Under the pieces are notes generated by a model that was not told the origin of the DNA, did no database searches, and saw only the letters and a list, made by a program, of their open reading frames with translations. Below are positions 1-8,698 of a stretch of DNA of 64,000 nucleotides, one piece after another (position 1 is the stretch's first letter; every line of letters begins with the position of its first letter). The DNA is from Rhizobacter sp. AJA081-3 (GTDB taxonomy: Bacteria > Pseudomonadota > Gammaproteobacteria > Burkholderiales > Burkholderiaceae_C). Made by a program: the position numbers and the translations under genes. The DNA is taken from positions 496,001 through 560,000 of the forward strand of contig NZ_CP059067.1 of assembly GCF_017795745.1 (NCBI RefSeq), read 5' to 3'.

Positions 1-114
1 ATATTGGCTGACCAAGCGTGGGCGGCGTTTGTTGCGCTCCAGAACGAGATGCGAGTTCGGGCGGCAGCATTTATGGATCATCGAGAGTCGTTGCTCATGA
101 CAAAAATTCGATGA
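1..114 (+). CDS. Possible C-terminal tail of an unidentified gene
   Basis: An open frame enters from the left edge in frame 1 and stops with TGA at 112-114, giving 37 residues of ordinary composition (for example ADQAWAAFVALQNEM near the start). It is less GC-rich than the rest of the window and converges on the sugar kinase gene, leaving 16 bp between the two stops. No domain can be named from so short a piece. It may equally be non-coding, so this is only a flag that a gene could continue leftwards. Confidence 0.25.
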   Translation: MLADQAWAAFVALQNEMRVRAAAFMDHRESLLMTKIR

Positions 115-130
115 ATCGCCACGCTCGCGT

Positions 131-1021
131 TTAGCACTCTAAGCGATGATTCTGCCCGCCTCGACTAGCAATCTTGAGTGCTCCCACACGGTTCCCCAAT
201 TGAACTGAATCTTCCAACCTCCATCCCCTTTCAAGACCGGATAGCAGAGCTGCTCGGAAGGCGTCGCCGCAGCCTGTTGGATCTACGATCTGTTCTGCCT
301 TGACGCCAGGCACGTGAGTTCGCTCACCCTGCTGCCAGATGTCGCAACCGTCGGCGCCCAATGTGACGACAACGCCCTTCAAGTGAGAGCGCGACAGAGA
401 TTCCAGCGAGTGACCGGTGCGGTCGCACAGCATCTTCGCCTCGTAGTCGTTCACCGCCACCCAAGTGGCTTTCGAGATGAAGTCCTTCAGTTCGGTGCCG
501 TCGAACATCGGCAGCCCTTGGCCGGGATCGAAGATGAACGGAATCTTGGCATCGGTCAGCTGCTGTGCGTGCTGAAGCATGGCGTCGCGGCCGTCAGGCG
601 CGATGATTGCCACACTGATGTCGTCGCGGTGGGGCACGGCCGTCAGATGGGCCGACTGCATCGCGCCAGGGTGAAACGCAGTGATCTGGTTGTTGTCGAT
701 GTCCGTGATGATGATGGCCTGCGCCGTGTAGCTGTCGTCCACCACGCGGATGTACTCGGTGCTTGCATTCCACGAGCGCACGCGGGCCAGGTAGTCCTGC
801 CCATCGGTGCCGATCGCCGCCATGATCAGCGGCTCGCCACCAAGTTGCTTCAAACTGTAGGCGATGTTGCCGGCGCACCCGCCGAACTCGCGCCGCAGTG
901 TCGGGACCAGGAATGAGACGTTGAGGATGTGCACCTGATCCGGCAGGATCTGCTGGGAGAAGCGGCCGGGAAAGGTGGTGATCGTGTCGAAGGCGAGCGA
1001 TCCGCAGATCAGGGCAGGCAT
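131..1021 (-). CDS. PfkB-family carbohydrate/adenosine-type kinase
   Basis: A 296-residue ribokinase-fold kinase that should phosphorylate a sugar or nucleoside with ATP in the cytoplasm. The N-terminus (ICGSLAFDTI) and the GGCAGNIAYSLKQLGG segment near residues 47-62 form the substrate side of the PfkB fold. The C-terminal DPTGCGDAF motif near residue 248 carries the anion hole and the catalytic Asp. The substrate cannot be fixed; in Burkholderiales this subgroup is usually annotated as adenosine-kinase-like. The protein stops at GGQNHRLEC. Relatives I remember run about 12-16 residues further after GGQNH, so the tail looks shortened or replaced at the window edge. Codon use is less GC-rich than in the genes to its right. 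It is transcribed alone, after the DUF3426 gene. Confidence 0.85.
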   Translation of the reverse strand: MPALICGSLAFDTITTFPGRFSQQILPDQVHILNVSFLVPTLRREFGGCAGNIAYSLKQLGGEPLIMAAIGTDGQDYLARVRSWNASTEYIRVVDDSYTAQAIIITDIDNNQITAFHPGAMQSAHLTAVPHRDDISVAIIAPDGRDAMLQHAQQLTDAKIPFIFDPGQGLPMFDGTELKDFISKATWVAVNDYEAKMLCDRTGHSLESLSRSHLKGVVVTLGADGCDIWQQGERTHVPGVKAEQIVDPTGCGDAFRAALLSGLERGWRLEDSVQLGNRVGALKIASRGGQNHRLEC

Positions 1022-1072
1022 AGGGACTCCAAGGGTGAAAGTGGGGCGTTGGCAGCGCGGGCTACCGCCAGC

Positions 1073-2029
1073 TCAGGGATAGAAGACTTCGACGGTGTAG
1101 CCCGCGATGCGAACCGCGCCCGTGGACATCATCGCCTGTAGCGAGGTCTCGCTGCCGGCTGCCATCGTCGCGGTTTGGCTGCGGAAGTCCTGCGGGCTCA
1201 GCGCCCGCCTAGCCACCAGCTGCCCGTTTGCATCGGTCAGAGACAAGTCGATCCAGGGCAAAGCCGCGACCGTGGTCGCGCGATTGCGAAGTGTCACGCT
1301 CAGGCGGAACCCATCGCCCGACGAGGCCTTTGCCAGTGCAGTGCTCTCCACCACGATGTCCTCGATGCGCCGCGGCGGTTCGATGCGGCAGCCCGAAAGC
1401 CTGCACCAGGCCTGCAGCGCAGCCACCGTGCCGGGCAACCGCGCGGCCATGCCGTCGCGGAAGTGGTGTGCGGCCTGCCCCGCGAGCAACAGGGCGAGCA
1501 CGACCACCATCAGTCGCAGCATCTTTCGCGCGCCAGACGACTGCCAGCGCGCTTCCCGCTCCGCGCTGCGCACGAACTCCGGCGTCTCCGCGCCGTCATG
1601 GGCCTCGCTGTCCTGCCCCTGCGTCGACGGATCGAGCATCACCGGCTCGATCGCATCGGCCGGCACATCGGTATCGAAACGCGCGTCGGCGAAGTCCGGC
1701 CCCTTGCGATCGCCGCTGCCCAGTCCGGTCAGCGCGCCGAAGCCGGTGCGACGCGGTGAGCCGAAGATCTGCTCGTCGATGCGATCAACCAGATCGGGGT
1801 CGGTTGTCTCCATCGGGCCGTCGTCGGTCGGCTGCAAGGCGCCGCCCGAACTGCGAGCTGGCTCGGACCAGTCCGGCGGCGAATCGCGATCCAGGTCGAA
1901 CAGTCCTTCGAGGGCGTTGAACACCTCGTCGCAACGACCGCAACGCACCCAGCCTTCGGACACCTTGAGCTGATCCTGCACCACGCGGAACACGGTTCCA
2001 CAGGAAGTGCATCGGGTGGCCAGGCTCAT
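1073..2029 (-). CDS. Zinc-ribbon and DUF3426 membrane protein
   Basis: This 318-residue protein begins with a MJ0042-type zinc ribbon, with CTSC at residues 8-11 and CGRC near 31-34. A long acidic, low-complexity cytoplasmic linker follows, then one hydrophobic segment near residue 170 (LMVVVLALLLAG), then a DUF3426 domain that should lie in the periplasm. The family is widespread in Proteobacteria and its function is unknown. The gene starts 7 bp after the prmA stop in the same direction, so it is probably co-transcribed with accBC-prmA. This accB-accC-prmA-DUF3426 order is common in Burkholderiales. No enzymatic residues are apparent. Confidence 0.85.
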   Translation of the reverse strand: MSLATRCTSCGTVFRVVQDQLKVSEGWVRCGRCDEVFNALEGLFDLDRDSPPDWSEPARSSGGALQPTDDGPMETTDPDLVDRIDEQIFGSPRRTGFGALTGLGSGDRKGPDFADARFDTDVPADAIEPVMLDPSTQGQDSEAHDGAETPEFVRSAEREARWQSSGARKMLRLMVVVLALLLAGQAAHHFRDGMAARLPGTVAALQAWCRLSGCRIEPPRRIEDIVVESTALAKASSGDGFRLSVTLRNRATTVAALPWIDLSLTDANGQLVARRALSPQDFRSQTATMAAGSETSLQAMMSTGAVRIAGYTVEVFYP

Positions 2030-2036
2030 GGCCGAA

Positions 2037-2954
2037 TCATGCCATCCCGGCTTCGGCGCCGCGCAAGGCCGTCATCAGCACCCATCCCTCCTGAGCATCG
2101 CTGACTTGAAGGTCGAGCCACGGCGCGTAGGCCGACCGCAGCTCTTCGACCTGCCGCTCGAGGATGCCCGCCAGCACCAGCGACCCGCCCGGCGAGACAT
2201 GGGCGCTCAGCAGCGGTGCCAGCAGTTTCAGCGGGGTGGCCAGGATGTTGGCATAGACCAGCGGATAGGCGCCCTGGGCCAGTTCGGGCAGGCCGGCATT
2301 CACGCTGACGTGGTTGGCCTGCGCATTTGCACGTGTGGATTCCACCGCCGCCGGGTCGATGTCCACCGCATCGATGCCGCGCGCGCCATGCAGGGCGGCG
2401 CCGATGGCCAGGATGCCTGAGCCGCAACCGTAGTCGAGCACGCGGCTCCAGCCGGCTGCCCGGTGCGGTGCCTCGCGTGCCGTCCAGCGCAGGCACATGC
2501 GCGTGGTCGGATGCGTCCCGGTGCCGAAGGCCAGGCCCGGGTCGAGCCGGATCACCTGGCGTGCATCCGGCGGCACTTCGTGCCAGCTGGGCACGATCCA
2601 GAAACCCGGCGCGACCTCGACCGGCGCGAACTGCGACTGCGTCAGGCGCACCCAATCCTGCTCGGCCACCGGCCGCATGGCCACCAGCGACACGTCACAG
2701 GCCCAGTCCTGCGCCAGCAGCAGCGTGGCGGCTTCGGTGGCCGCCGCCTCGTCGGCAAACAGCGCGATCACCCGCGAGCGGCGCCAGCCGCCGACCGGCG
2801 CCGGCATGCCGGGCTCGCCGAACAGGGCGTGCTCCGCATCGGTGTCCGCGTCGGCGTCCTCGACGGAAGCCGACAGCGCGCCGAGTTCGTCGATCAGCGC
2901 ATCGGAGACCGGCTCGACCGCTTCCTCGGGAGCCAGCAGCAACAGTTCAAACAT
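2037..2954 (-). CDS. prmA: Ribosomal protein L11 methyltransferase PrmA
   Basis: PrmA trimethylates amino groups of ribosomal protein L11 using S-adenosylmethionine. The 305-residue length fits the family. The hallmark LDPGLAFGTGTHPTT lies at about residues 138-151, followed by the SAM-binding motif VLDYGCGSGILAIG near 172-185 and a YANILATPL motif IV. The N-terminal domain that recognises L11 occupies roughly the first 100 residues. The gene lies 10 bp after accC and 7 bp before the DUF3426 gene, consistent with one accB-accC-prmA transcript. Confidence 0.97.
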   Translation of the reverse strand: MFELLLLAPEEAVEPVSDALIDELGALSASVEDADADTDAEHALFGEPGMPAPVGGWRRSRVIALFADEAAATEAATLLLAQDWACDVSLVAMRPVAEQDWVRLTQSQFAPVEVAPGFWIVPSWHEVPPDARQVIRLDPGLAFGTGTHPTTRMCLRWTAREAPHRAAGWSRVLDYGCGSGILAIGAALHGARGIDAVDIDPAAVESTRANAQANHVSVNAGLPELAQGAYPLVYANILATPLKLLAPLLSAHVSPGGSLVLAGILERQVEELRSAYAPWLDLQVSDAQEGWVLMTALRGAEAGMA

Positions 2955-2964
2955 GCCGGACCGC

Positions 2965-4314
2965 TCAGCGCTTGTGCTCTGCCATCCACCCCTCGAGGTA
3001 ATGGATGCTGGTTCCGCCTTCGATGAACTTGGCGTCCACCATCAGCTCGCGGTGCAGCGGGATGTTGGTCAGGATGCCTTCCACCACCGTCTCCGACAGC
3101 GCGATGCGCATGCGCGCCAGCGCCTGGTCGCGCGTATCGCCGTGCGCGATGATCTTGCCGATCATCGAGTCGTAGTTGGGCGGCACGAAGTAGTTGGTGT
3201 ACGCGTGGGAATCGACGCGCACGCCGGGGCCGCCCGGCGGGTGCCACATGGTGATGCGGCCGGGCGAGGGCGTGAACTTGTACGGGTCCTCCGCGTTGAC
3301 GCGGCACTCGATGGCGTGGCCGCGCATCTGGATGTTGCGTTGCGTGAAGGGCAGCTTCTCGCCGGCTGCCACGCGGATCTGCATCTGCACGATGTCGATG
3401 CCGGTCACGAGCTCGGTGACCGGGTGCTCCACCTGCACGCGGGTGTTCATCTCGATGAAGTAGAACTCGCCGTCTTCGTAGAGGAACTCGAAGGTGCCCG
3501 CACCGCGGTAGCCGATCTTCTTGCAGGCAGCCGCGCAGCGGTCGCCGATGCGCTCGATCACGCGCCGCGGGATGCCCGGCGCCGGCGCTTCCTCGATGAT
3601 CTTCTGGTGGCGACGCTGCATCGAACAGTCGCGCTCGCCCAGCCACACGGCGCTCTTGTGCTGGTCGGCCATCACCTGGATCTCGATGTGCCGAGGGCGC
3701 TCGAGGAACTTTTCCATGTACACGGCCGAGTTGCTGAACGCCGCGCCGGCCTCGGCGCGGGTGGTCTGCACGGCATGGATCAGCGCGGCCTCGGTGTGCA
3801 CGACGCGCATGCCCCGGCCGCCGCCGCCGCCGGCCGCCTTGATGATCACCGGATAGCCGATGCTGCGCGCGATGCGGATGATCTCCTTCGGGTCGTCGGG
3901 CAGGGCGCCCTCCGATCCCGGCACGCACGGCACGCCGGACTTGATCATGGCCTGCTTGGCCGAGACCTTGTCGCCCATCAGGCGGATCGACTCCGGCGTC
4001 GGGCCGATGAAGGTGAAGCCGCTGCGCTCGACGCGTTCGGCGAAGTCGGCGTTCTCCGACAGGAATCCGTAGCCGGGGTGGATGGCCTCGGCGTCGGTGA
4101 CCTCGGCCGTCGAGATGATCGCCGGCATGTTGAGGTAGCTCTGCGCCGACGCCGCAGGGCCGATGCAAACTGCCTCGTCGGCCAGCTTGACGTACTTGGC
4201 ATCCCGGTCGGCCTCGGAATAGACGACGACCGACTTGATGCCCATCTCGCGGCAGGCGCGCTGGATGCGCAGGGCGATTTCGCCTCGATTGGCGATCAGG
4301 ATCTTCTTGAACAT
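2965..4314 (-). CDS. accC: Acetyl-CoA carboxylase, biotin carboxylase subunit
   Basis: AccC carboxylates the biotin carried by AccB with bicarbonate and ATP, the first half of the committed step of fatty acid synthesis. All landmarks of the 449-residue enzyme are present: the N-terminal [22 protein letters not shown] near residues 79-88, the ATP-grasp glycine loop [11 protein letters not shown] at about 159-169, and the active-site block [14 protein letters not shown] near 288-301. The gene follows accB by 10 bp, the usual accBC operon arrangement. It is intact. Confidence 0.98.
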   Translation of the reverse strand: MFKKILIANRGEIALRIQRACREMGIKSVVVYSEADRDAKYVKLADEAVCIGPAASAQSYLNMPAIISTAEVTDAEAIHPGYGFLSENADFAERVERSGFTFIGPTPESIRLMGDKVSAKQAMIKSGVPCVPGSEGALPDDPKEIIRIARSIGYPVIIKAAGGGGGRGMRVVHTEAALIHAVQTTRAEAGAAFSNSAVYMEKFLERPRHIEIQVMADQHKSAVWLGERDCSMQRRHQKIIEEAPAPGIPRRVIERIGDRCAAACKKIGYRGAGTFEFLYEDGEFYFIEMNTRVQVEHPVTELVTGIDIVQMQIRVAAGEKLPFTQRNIQMRGHAIECRVNAEDPYKFTPSPGRITMWHPPGGPGVRVDSHAYTNYFVPPNYDSMIGKIIAHGDTRDQALARMRIALSETVVEGILTNIPLHRELMVDAKFIEGGTSIHYLEGWMAEHKR

Positions 4315-4324
4315 CGAGTCAGGC

Positions 4325-4786
4325 TCACTCGACGATGAACAGGGGCTGGCCGAACTCGACCGCCTGGCCGTTCTCGCAGAGGATCTTGGTGACCGTGCCC
4401 GTCGTGTCGGACTCGATCTCGTTCATGATCTTCATCGCCTCGATGATGCAGATCGGCTCGCCTTCCTTCACGGCGCTGCCGACCTCGACGAAAGCCTTGC
4501 CGCCCGGGCTGGAGGAACGGTAGAAGGTGCCGACCATCGGCGACTTGACGACGTGCCCGGTTTCCACCGGCACGACCGGCGCGGCGGCGACCGGCGCGGC
4601 CGCTGGGGCCATCGGTGCCGCGGCGGGCGCCGGCATCTGGAGCATGTGGGCCGTCGGCGCCATCACGGCACCGGCCGGTTCCGACTTCACGATACGCACC
4701 TTGCCGTCGGCCTCGGTGATCTCGAGCTCCGAGATGTTCGATTCCGACACCAGGTCGATCAGTGTCTTGAGCTTGCGAAGGTCCAT
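4325..4786 (-). CDS. accB: Biotin carboxyl carrier protein of acetyl-CoA carboxylase
   Basis: AccB carries the biotin that shuttles CO2 between biotin carboxylase and carboxyltransferase. The 153-residue protein has a small N-terminal domain, an Ala/Pro-rich flexible linker at about residues 38-75, and a C-terminal biotinyl domain with the biotinylation motif EAMKIMNEI; the modified lysine is K119. The start codon at 4786 is preceded by a purine-rich ribosome binding site (GGAGAGAG, at 4788-4795 on the minus strand), which supports this start. It is the first gene of the accB-accC-prmA-DUF3426 run. Confidence 0.98.
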   Translation of the reverse strand: MDLRKLKTLIDLVSESNISELEITEADGKVRIVKSEPAGAVMAPTAHMLQMPAPAAAPMAPAAAPVAAAPVVPVETGHVVKSPMVGTFYRSSSPGGKAFVEVGSAVKEGEPICIIEAMKIMNEIESDTTGTVTKILCENGQAVEFGQPLFIVE

Positions 4787-5037
4787 GCTCTCTCCAACGG
4801 TGATTCGAGGTCTGATGCCTCTCGATGCGTCTTGTCGCCCTCATCTGGCGGCGATCGGCGCCCAATTTGTCGCGATGTCCGGCAGCCAACATCCTGCTTC
4901 ATGCGGGGCTGGTGGATCGAAACAGACAGGTTCGAAAGTTTCGTCAGCGCTTCTTTGATGCACGAAGCCCGCGACTTTACGCGCTTTGTTGCGACTTGCC
5001 AGCAATTGACTTTCGCGGCCGTTGGTGCTTGAGATTC
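4787..5037 (-). promoter_or_regulatory. Upstream region of accB
   Basis: This 251 bp gene-free stretch separates accB from the tlpA-like gene and should hold the accB promoter. It is visibly less GC-rich than its surroundings. A TAAAGT hexamer and a TTGCTG hexamer are present on the minus strand, but their spacing (20 bp) is not good, so I do not assign a promoter. The aroQ gene that precedes accB in many Proteobacteria is absent here. Confidence 0.45.
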
Positions 5038-5556
5038 TCAGGCCGGGGTGGCCGTCCAGGCTTCGATATCGGCTGGCTTGAGTGCGCCGAGCTTGCGCGA
5101 GCGGACCTGACCTGAGGCATCGATCACCACCGTGAAGGGCAAGCCCCCTTGGGTGTTGCCGAGCAGTCGACCGAACTCCACGCCCTCCAGACCGGCCAAC
5201 CCCACGGGCAGGGCCAGCGGGCGCTGGCGCAGGAATTCTCGCACCGGCGTGGGGCTGTCGACGGCCAGGCCGACCACGGTCCACCCACGCGGATTCTGCT
5301 CCCGATGGAAGCGGTCGAGCAGCGGCAATTCGGTGACGCAGGGGGCGCACCAGGTCGCCCAGAAGTTCAGCACCATCGGCTTGCCACGCAGGCTGGCCAG
5401 AACGAGCTCGCCGCCTTCGGGCCGCTCGAAGCGGCTGTCCCAGAAGCCCGCTGGCAGGGGAAGTTCCTCGATACGCAGCCGCCACCAGGCCACGCCGGCA
5501 CCAGCCAGCGCCGCCGCGCCGGCCACGCCGCCGATGAGCACGGTCCGCCGGTTCAT
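5038..5556 (-). CDS. TlpA-family thiol:disulfide oxidoreductase
   Basis: A 172-residue thioredoxin-fold protein that probably acts in the periplasm as a membrane-anchored or exported disulfide reductase, for example in cytochrome c maturation or redox homeostasis. The N-terminus (NRRTVLIGGVAGAAALAG) is a signal or anchor sequence with a twin-Arg pair. The redox motif WCAPC lies in the block FWATWCAPCV near residue 65. The gene overlaps the upstream 203-residue hypothetical gene by 4 bp (shared ATGA), so they are translationally coupled. The exact client is unknown. Confidence 0.9.
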   Translation of the reverse strand: MNRRTVLIGGVAGAAALAGAGVAWWRLRIEELPLPAGFWDSRFERPEGGELVLASLRGKPMVLNFWATWCAPCVTELPLLDRFHREQNPRGWTVVGLAVDSPTPVREFLRQRPLALPVGLAGLEGVEFGRLLGNTQGGLPFTVVIDASGQVRSRKLGALKPADIEAWTATPA

Positions 5557-6164
5557 GCCGGATCCTCGGTTTCAGACGCCATCAGCCGGCGCAGCGCGGC
5601 CAGGTCGCCGCAGGATGTCAGGCCTCGTGCATCGGGCTTGAGGGCGCCGCGCAGGTCATTGTGGTCCAGCACGCTCAGGTGCACCGTGACCGGCTCGCCC
5701 AGCGCGCGACTGAGGCCCGAGACGCTCAGCACGTCCACGTCACGGCCGCGTGGCCCCGGGCGGCTGCCGACGTCGAAGTCGATGCCCTGGTCGAGCAGGG
5801 TGATCTCCGCCTGCTTGGAATCATCGCAATACAGTTGCAGGTGCACGCAGCTCAGCCGTGTGGCGGTGCCGCGCCAGACGGCGCCGGTCAAGTGCGGCCT
5901 CAGGGACGCCAGGCGCTCCATCCAGTGCACGGCCGCCTCGCGCAGCGCGCGCAGTTCGCCCGGCTGGGTGTCGGCACAGAACAGCGCCAGATAGGCCCGC
6001 ACCTCGTCTTCGACGGCATCGTTGCCGGGCATCTCGGCGGGCCGCACGTTGCTGCGCCCGATCGCCTTGACGGCCTTGCGCTTGGCCGGTCCGTACTCCA
6101 TGCCTTCTTCCACCACCAGGCGGGCGGCGGTGGCGGCGATCTCTTCGGTCAGCGTGGCAGACAT
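5553..6164 (-). CDS. Conserved hypothetical protein, coupled to tlpA-like gene
   Basis: A 203-residue soluble protein with no signal peptide, membrane segment or metal-binding cluster that I can see. The N-terminal half is helical and basic (GPAKRKAVKAIGRSNVRPAEM near residues 24-44); the C-terminal half looks like alpha/beta structure. From memory, homologues in Burkholderiales sit beside tlpA and mpl-type genes and are sometimes mislabelled as UDP-N-acetylmuramate ligase. No ligase P-loop is present here, so I do not use that name. Its ATGA overlap with the tlpA-like gene suggests the two products work in one process. Confidence 0.75.
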   Translation of the reverse strand: MSATLTEEIAATAARLVVEEGMEYGPAKRKAVKAIGRSNVRPAEMPGNDAVEDEVRAYLALFCADTQPGELRALREAAVHWMERLASLRPHLTGAVWRGTATRLSCVHLQLYCDDSKQAEITLLDQGIDFDVGSRPGPRGRDVDVLSVSGLSRALGEPVTVHLSVLDHNDLRGALKPDARGLTSCGDLAALRRLMASETEDPA

Positions 6165-6197
6165 CGCGGCATTCTAGGCAGCCACCCCAGCCCTGAT

Positions 6198-6989
6198 TCA
6201 AGGCGGGTCGATCGCGCCCATGCGCGCCGTGATCGTGCCCGCCCGGCCGATCACATAGGCCGAGTTCGGGCGCTTCTCGAAGCGCTTGGGCGCCGGCAGC
6301 ATCACCGCCAGGCGCGCCGCCTGCATGGCCCCGAGCGATGCGGCATCGGTTCGGAAGTAGTGCCGCGCCGCCGCCTGCGCGCCGAACAGCCCCTCGCCCC
6401 ACTCGACGCTGTTCAGGTAGATCTCCAGGATGCGCTGCTTGCTCAGCAGCGATTCCAGCATCAGCGTGATGACGAACTCCTGGCCCTTGCGGGCGAGGCT
6501 GCGCTCGCTGCCGAGAAACAGGTTCTTGGCCAGTTGCTGCGTGATCGTCGAGCCGCCGACCACCTTGGCCGCGCGCGGCGCCGGCGCGGCCGGCGCCGGC
6601 TTGCCCGCGGGCGCTTTCGACGTGCGACGCTCCTGCAGCAGGTTCAGTCGCTCGATGCGTTCCTCGGCGCGCTGGTTGCGCTCCCAGGCCTTCTCGATCG
6701 CGTCCCAGTCGACACCGCTGTGCTCCGCGAAGGCGGCGTCCTCCGAAGCGATCACCGCGCGCTTGAGGTTCGGCGATATGCGCTCGTAGTCCACCCACTG
6801 CTGGCTCCACAGGACTTCGCCCTTGTCGACCAGCAGCCGCCAGGCCTCGGAGCGCTGGAAGGTGGTGGACTGCGGGTCGACCACCATCATCAGCGCGACG
6901 CGGACGAGGAAGTAGAGCTGCAATGCGATCGTCGAGAGCACGAGCAGCGTCGCCAGGCGCAGCAACGCCCTCCAGACCACGCGCATCAT
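6198..6989 (-). CDS. mtgA: Monofunctional peptidoglycan glycosyltransferase MtgA
   Basis: MtgA polymerises lipid II into glycan strands at the outer face of the inner membrane. The 263-residue protein has one N-terminal membrane anchor, then the GT51 motifs: [15 protein letters not shown] with the catalytic Glu near residue 80, [14 protein letters not shown] near 145-158, and [17 protein letters not shown]. Between the first two motifs is an Ala/Pro-rich insert of about 30-40 residues (around [18 protein letters not shown]) that is longer than in most MtgA proteins I recall. The start overlaps the aroE stop by 4 bp. It is the last gene of a long run that begins at dusB. Confidence 0.95.
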   Translation of the reverse strand: MMRVVWRALLRLATLLVLSTIALQLYFLVRVALMMVVDPQSTTFQRSEAWRLLVDKGEVLWSQQWVDYERISPNLKRAVIASEDAAFAEHSGVDWDAIEKAWERNQRAEERIERLNLLQERRTSKAPAGKPAPAAPAPRAAKVVGGSTITQQLAKNLFLGSERSLARKGQEFVITLMLESLLSKQRILEIYLNSVEWGEGLFGAQAAARHYFRTDAASLGAMQAARLAVMLPAPKRFEKRPNSAYVIGRAGTITARMGAIDPP

Positions 6990-7843
6990 CGCGAGGCGGC
7001 GAGCCGCTCACGCAGCGCGTCGAGCACCGGGGCCGTGTCGGGCATCACCCCGCGCCACAAGGCGAAGGCCTCGGCGGCCTGCTCGACCAGCATGCCCAGC
7101 CCGTCGCGGCCGCGCGCCCCATGGGCCTGCGCCCAGTCGATGAAACCTCGCGCTGCCGGCCCGTACATCATGTCCAGCGCCAGTGCACCCGGAGCCAGCA
7201 CACCGGCACCGACCGGGATGTCGGCACCCTGAAGGCTCGAGGCGGTCGCATTGACGACGACCTCGAAGCCGCTGCCGCAGTCGGCCGGTGCACGGGCCAC
7301 CAGCTCGGTCTGCCCCGCCACGGCGCGATGCCGCTCGACCAGTGCCTGCGCCTTGGCCACCGTGCGGTTGGCGACCACCAGCGCCGCCGGCGCAGACGTG
7401 AGCAACGGGCCGATCGCACCGGCGGCCGCGCCGCCAGCGCCCATCAGCAGCACCCGCCGGCCGGCCAGTCGCACGCCCGCATTGCGCTCGATGTCGCGCA
7501 CCAGGCCGATGCCGTCGGTGTTGTCCGCCAGCCAGCCTTCGGCGTCGAAGCGCAGCGTGTTGGCTGCCCGGGCGAGCGTGGCCCGCGGCGTGTGGCGGGT
7601 CGCCAGTTCGAAGGCCTCGAACTTGAACGGCACGGTGACGTTGCAGCCGCGCACCGGGCCGGCCGAATCGTCGGCCGCGAAGCGCCGCAGCGCGTCGGCA
7701 AAACCGTCCAGCGGGCACAGCAGTCGGCCATAGTCGATCGCCTGGTCAGTCTGCCGCGCAAAGGCGGCGTGGATGAAGGGCGACTGGCTGTGCTCGACCG
7801 GATTGCCGGCCACCGCATAGCGGTCCGCGTGCGGCGCGCTCAT
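6986..7843 (-). CDS. aroE: Shikimate dehydrogenase AroE
   Basis: AroE reduces 3-dehydroshikimate to shikimate with NADPH in aromatic amino acid synthesis. The 285 residues contain [15 protein letters not shown] near residues 14-28 (shikimate-binding Ser), the NVTVPFK motif with the catalytic Lys at about residues 68-74, the NADPH glycine loop [11 protein letters not shown], and ALDMMYGP near the C-terminus. It overlaps both neighbours by 4 bp (the TonB-like gene upstream and mtgA downstream). The aroE-mtgA pairing is frequent in Betaproteobacteria. Confidence 0.97.
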   Translation of the reverse strand: MSAPHADRYAVAGNPVEHSQSPFIHAAFARQTDQAIDYGRLLCPLDGFADALRRFAADDSAGPVRGCNVTVPFKFEAFELATRHTPRATLARAANTLRFDAEGWLADNTDGIGLVRDIERNAGVRLAGRRVLLMGAGGAAAGAIGPLLTSAPAALVVANRTVAKAQALVERHRAVAGQTELVARAPADCGSGFEVVVNATASSLQGADIPVGAGVLAPGALALDMMYGPAARGFIDWAQAHGARGRDGLGMLVEQAAEAFALWRGVMPDTAPVLDALRERLAASR

Positions 7844-8697
7844 TGCGCGCTCAGCGTCGTTTCAAGTCCGTCCTCGCGGGTGAACTTGAAGCGCGAGGTG
7901 ATCACCAGCTGGTCGGCCTTGCGGCGCATCGCCGCGCTGAAAGGCCCGAAGGGCGAAGCCGCCTTGACGATGGCCACGGCGCGGCGGTCGAGGATCTTCG
8001 AGCTCGACGGGCGCACGACCTCGGTGTCGATCACGCGGCCCTCCACATCCACCGTCACGTTCATCACCAGCTCGCCGTAGAGCTTCTTGCCCTGGTACTC
8101 GGGGAAGTTGCGCGTGCCGCGCTCCTCGATCTTGCGGCGCAGCTGGTCGTAGTAGAGCGCATAGACCTCTTCGCGCGTGGCCGGGCTGATGTAGCGCTTC
8201 TTCGGCCGCGCGTTCTCTTCGTTGATGCGCTTCTCGATCTCGGCCAGCAGTTCCACCAGGCGGCGGCGCTTCTCCTCCAGCGAGCGCTCCTCGGGTGCAC
8301 CCTGGTCGCGCTGCGGATCGGGCGGCGGCAGCAGCGCAAGCTCGCGGCGCATCTGCGCGAGCAGCTGCTGCTGTGTCTCCATCAGTTGCTCGACCTGGCG
8401 GCGAGCGTCCTCGTTGGAGTCGCCCATCTCGATGGTCGCCGCCGGCGGCAGTGGCGAGGTGGCGCGGCCGCGCTCGGCGTCGCCGCCACCTTGCAGATTG
8501 GCCTGCGCGATCGCGGCGGCCACCGAGGGCGCCTCGCCGGAGCGCGAGTTCACCAGGATCACCTCCAGCGGCGTGTCCTGGAAGACGCGGTTGAAGCCCT
8601 CCGGGTCGACGAAGCGCACGCCCAGCAGCGCGGCATGCACGCCGACCGAGAACAGCAGCGCGAGCTGCAGGGTCGAGAGCTTGCGGCGCCGGGCCAT
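7840..8697 (-). CDS. TonB C-terminal-domain protein (energy-transducer-like)
   Basis: A 285-residue protein with an uncleaved N-terminal membrane anchor ([17 protein letters not shown], residues 10-26) and a C-terminal TonB domain of about 90 residues ([17 protein letters not shown] onwards). TonB proteins pass proton-motive energy to outer-membrane receptors. The linker is unusual: instead of a Pro/Lys-rich spacer it has a charged heptad-like segment at about residues 97-160 that should form a coiled coil. No exbB or exbD is nearby. It may be a structural envelope protein rather than an iron-uptake TonB. It follows the RNB ribonuclease gene by 1 bp. Confidence 0.85.
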   Translation of the reverse strand: MARRRKLSTLQLALLFSVGVHAALLGVRFVDPEGFNRVFQDTPLEVILVNSRSGEAPSVAAAIAQANLQGGGDAERGRATSPLPPAATIEMGDSNEDARRQVEQLMETQQQLLAQMRRELALLPPPDPQRDQGAPEERSLEEKRRRLVELLAEIEKRINEENARPKKRYISPATREEVYALYYDQLRRKIEERGTRNFPEYQGKKLYGELVMNVTVDVEGRVIDTEVVRPSSSKILDRRAVAIVKAASPFGPFSAAMRRKADQLVITSRFKFTREDGLETTLSAQ

Positions 8698-8698
8698 G

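Noticed and set aside
2497-4338. 613-codon plus-strand frame opposite prmA and accC
   Set aside because: It covers two fully recognisable genes on the minus strand and has no recognisable family.
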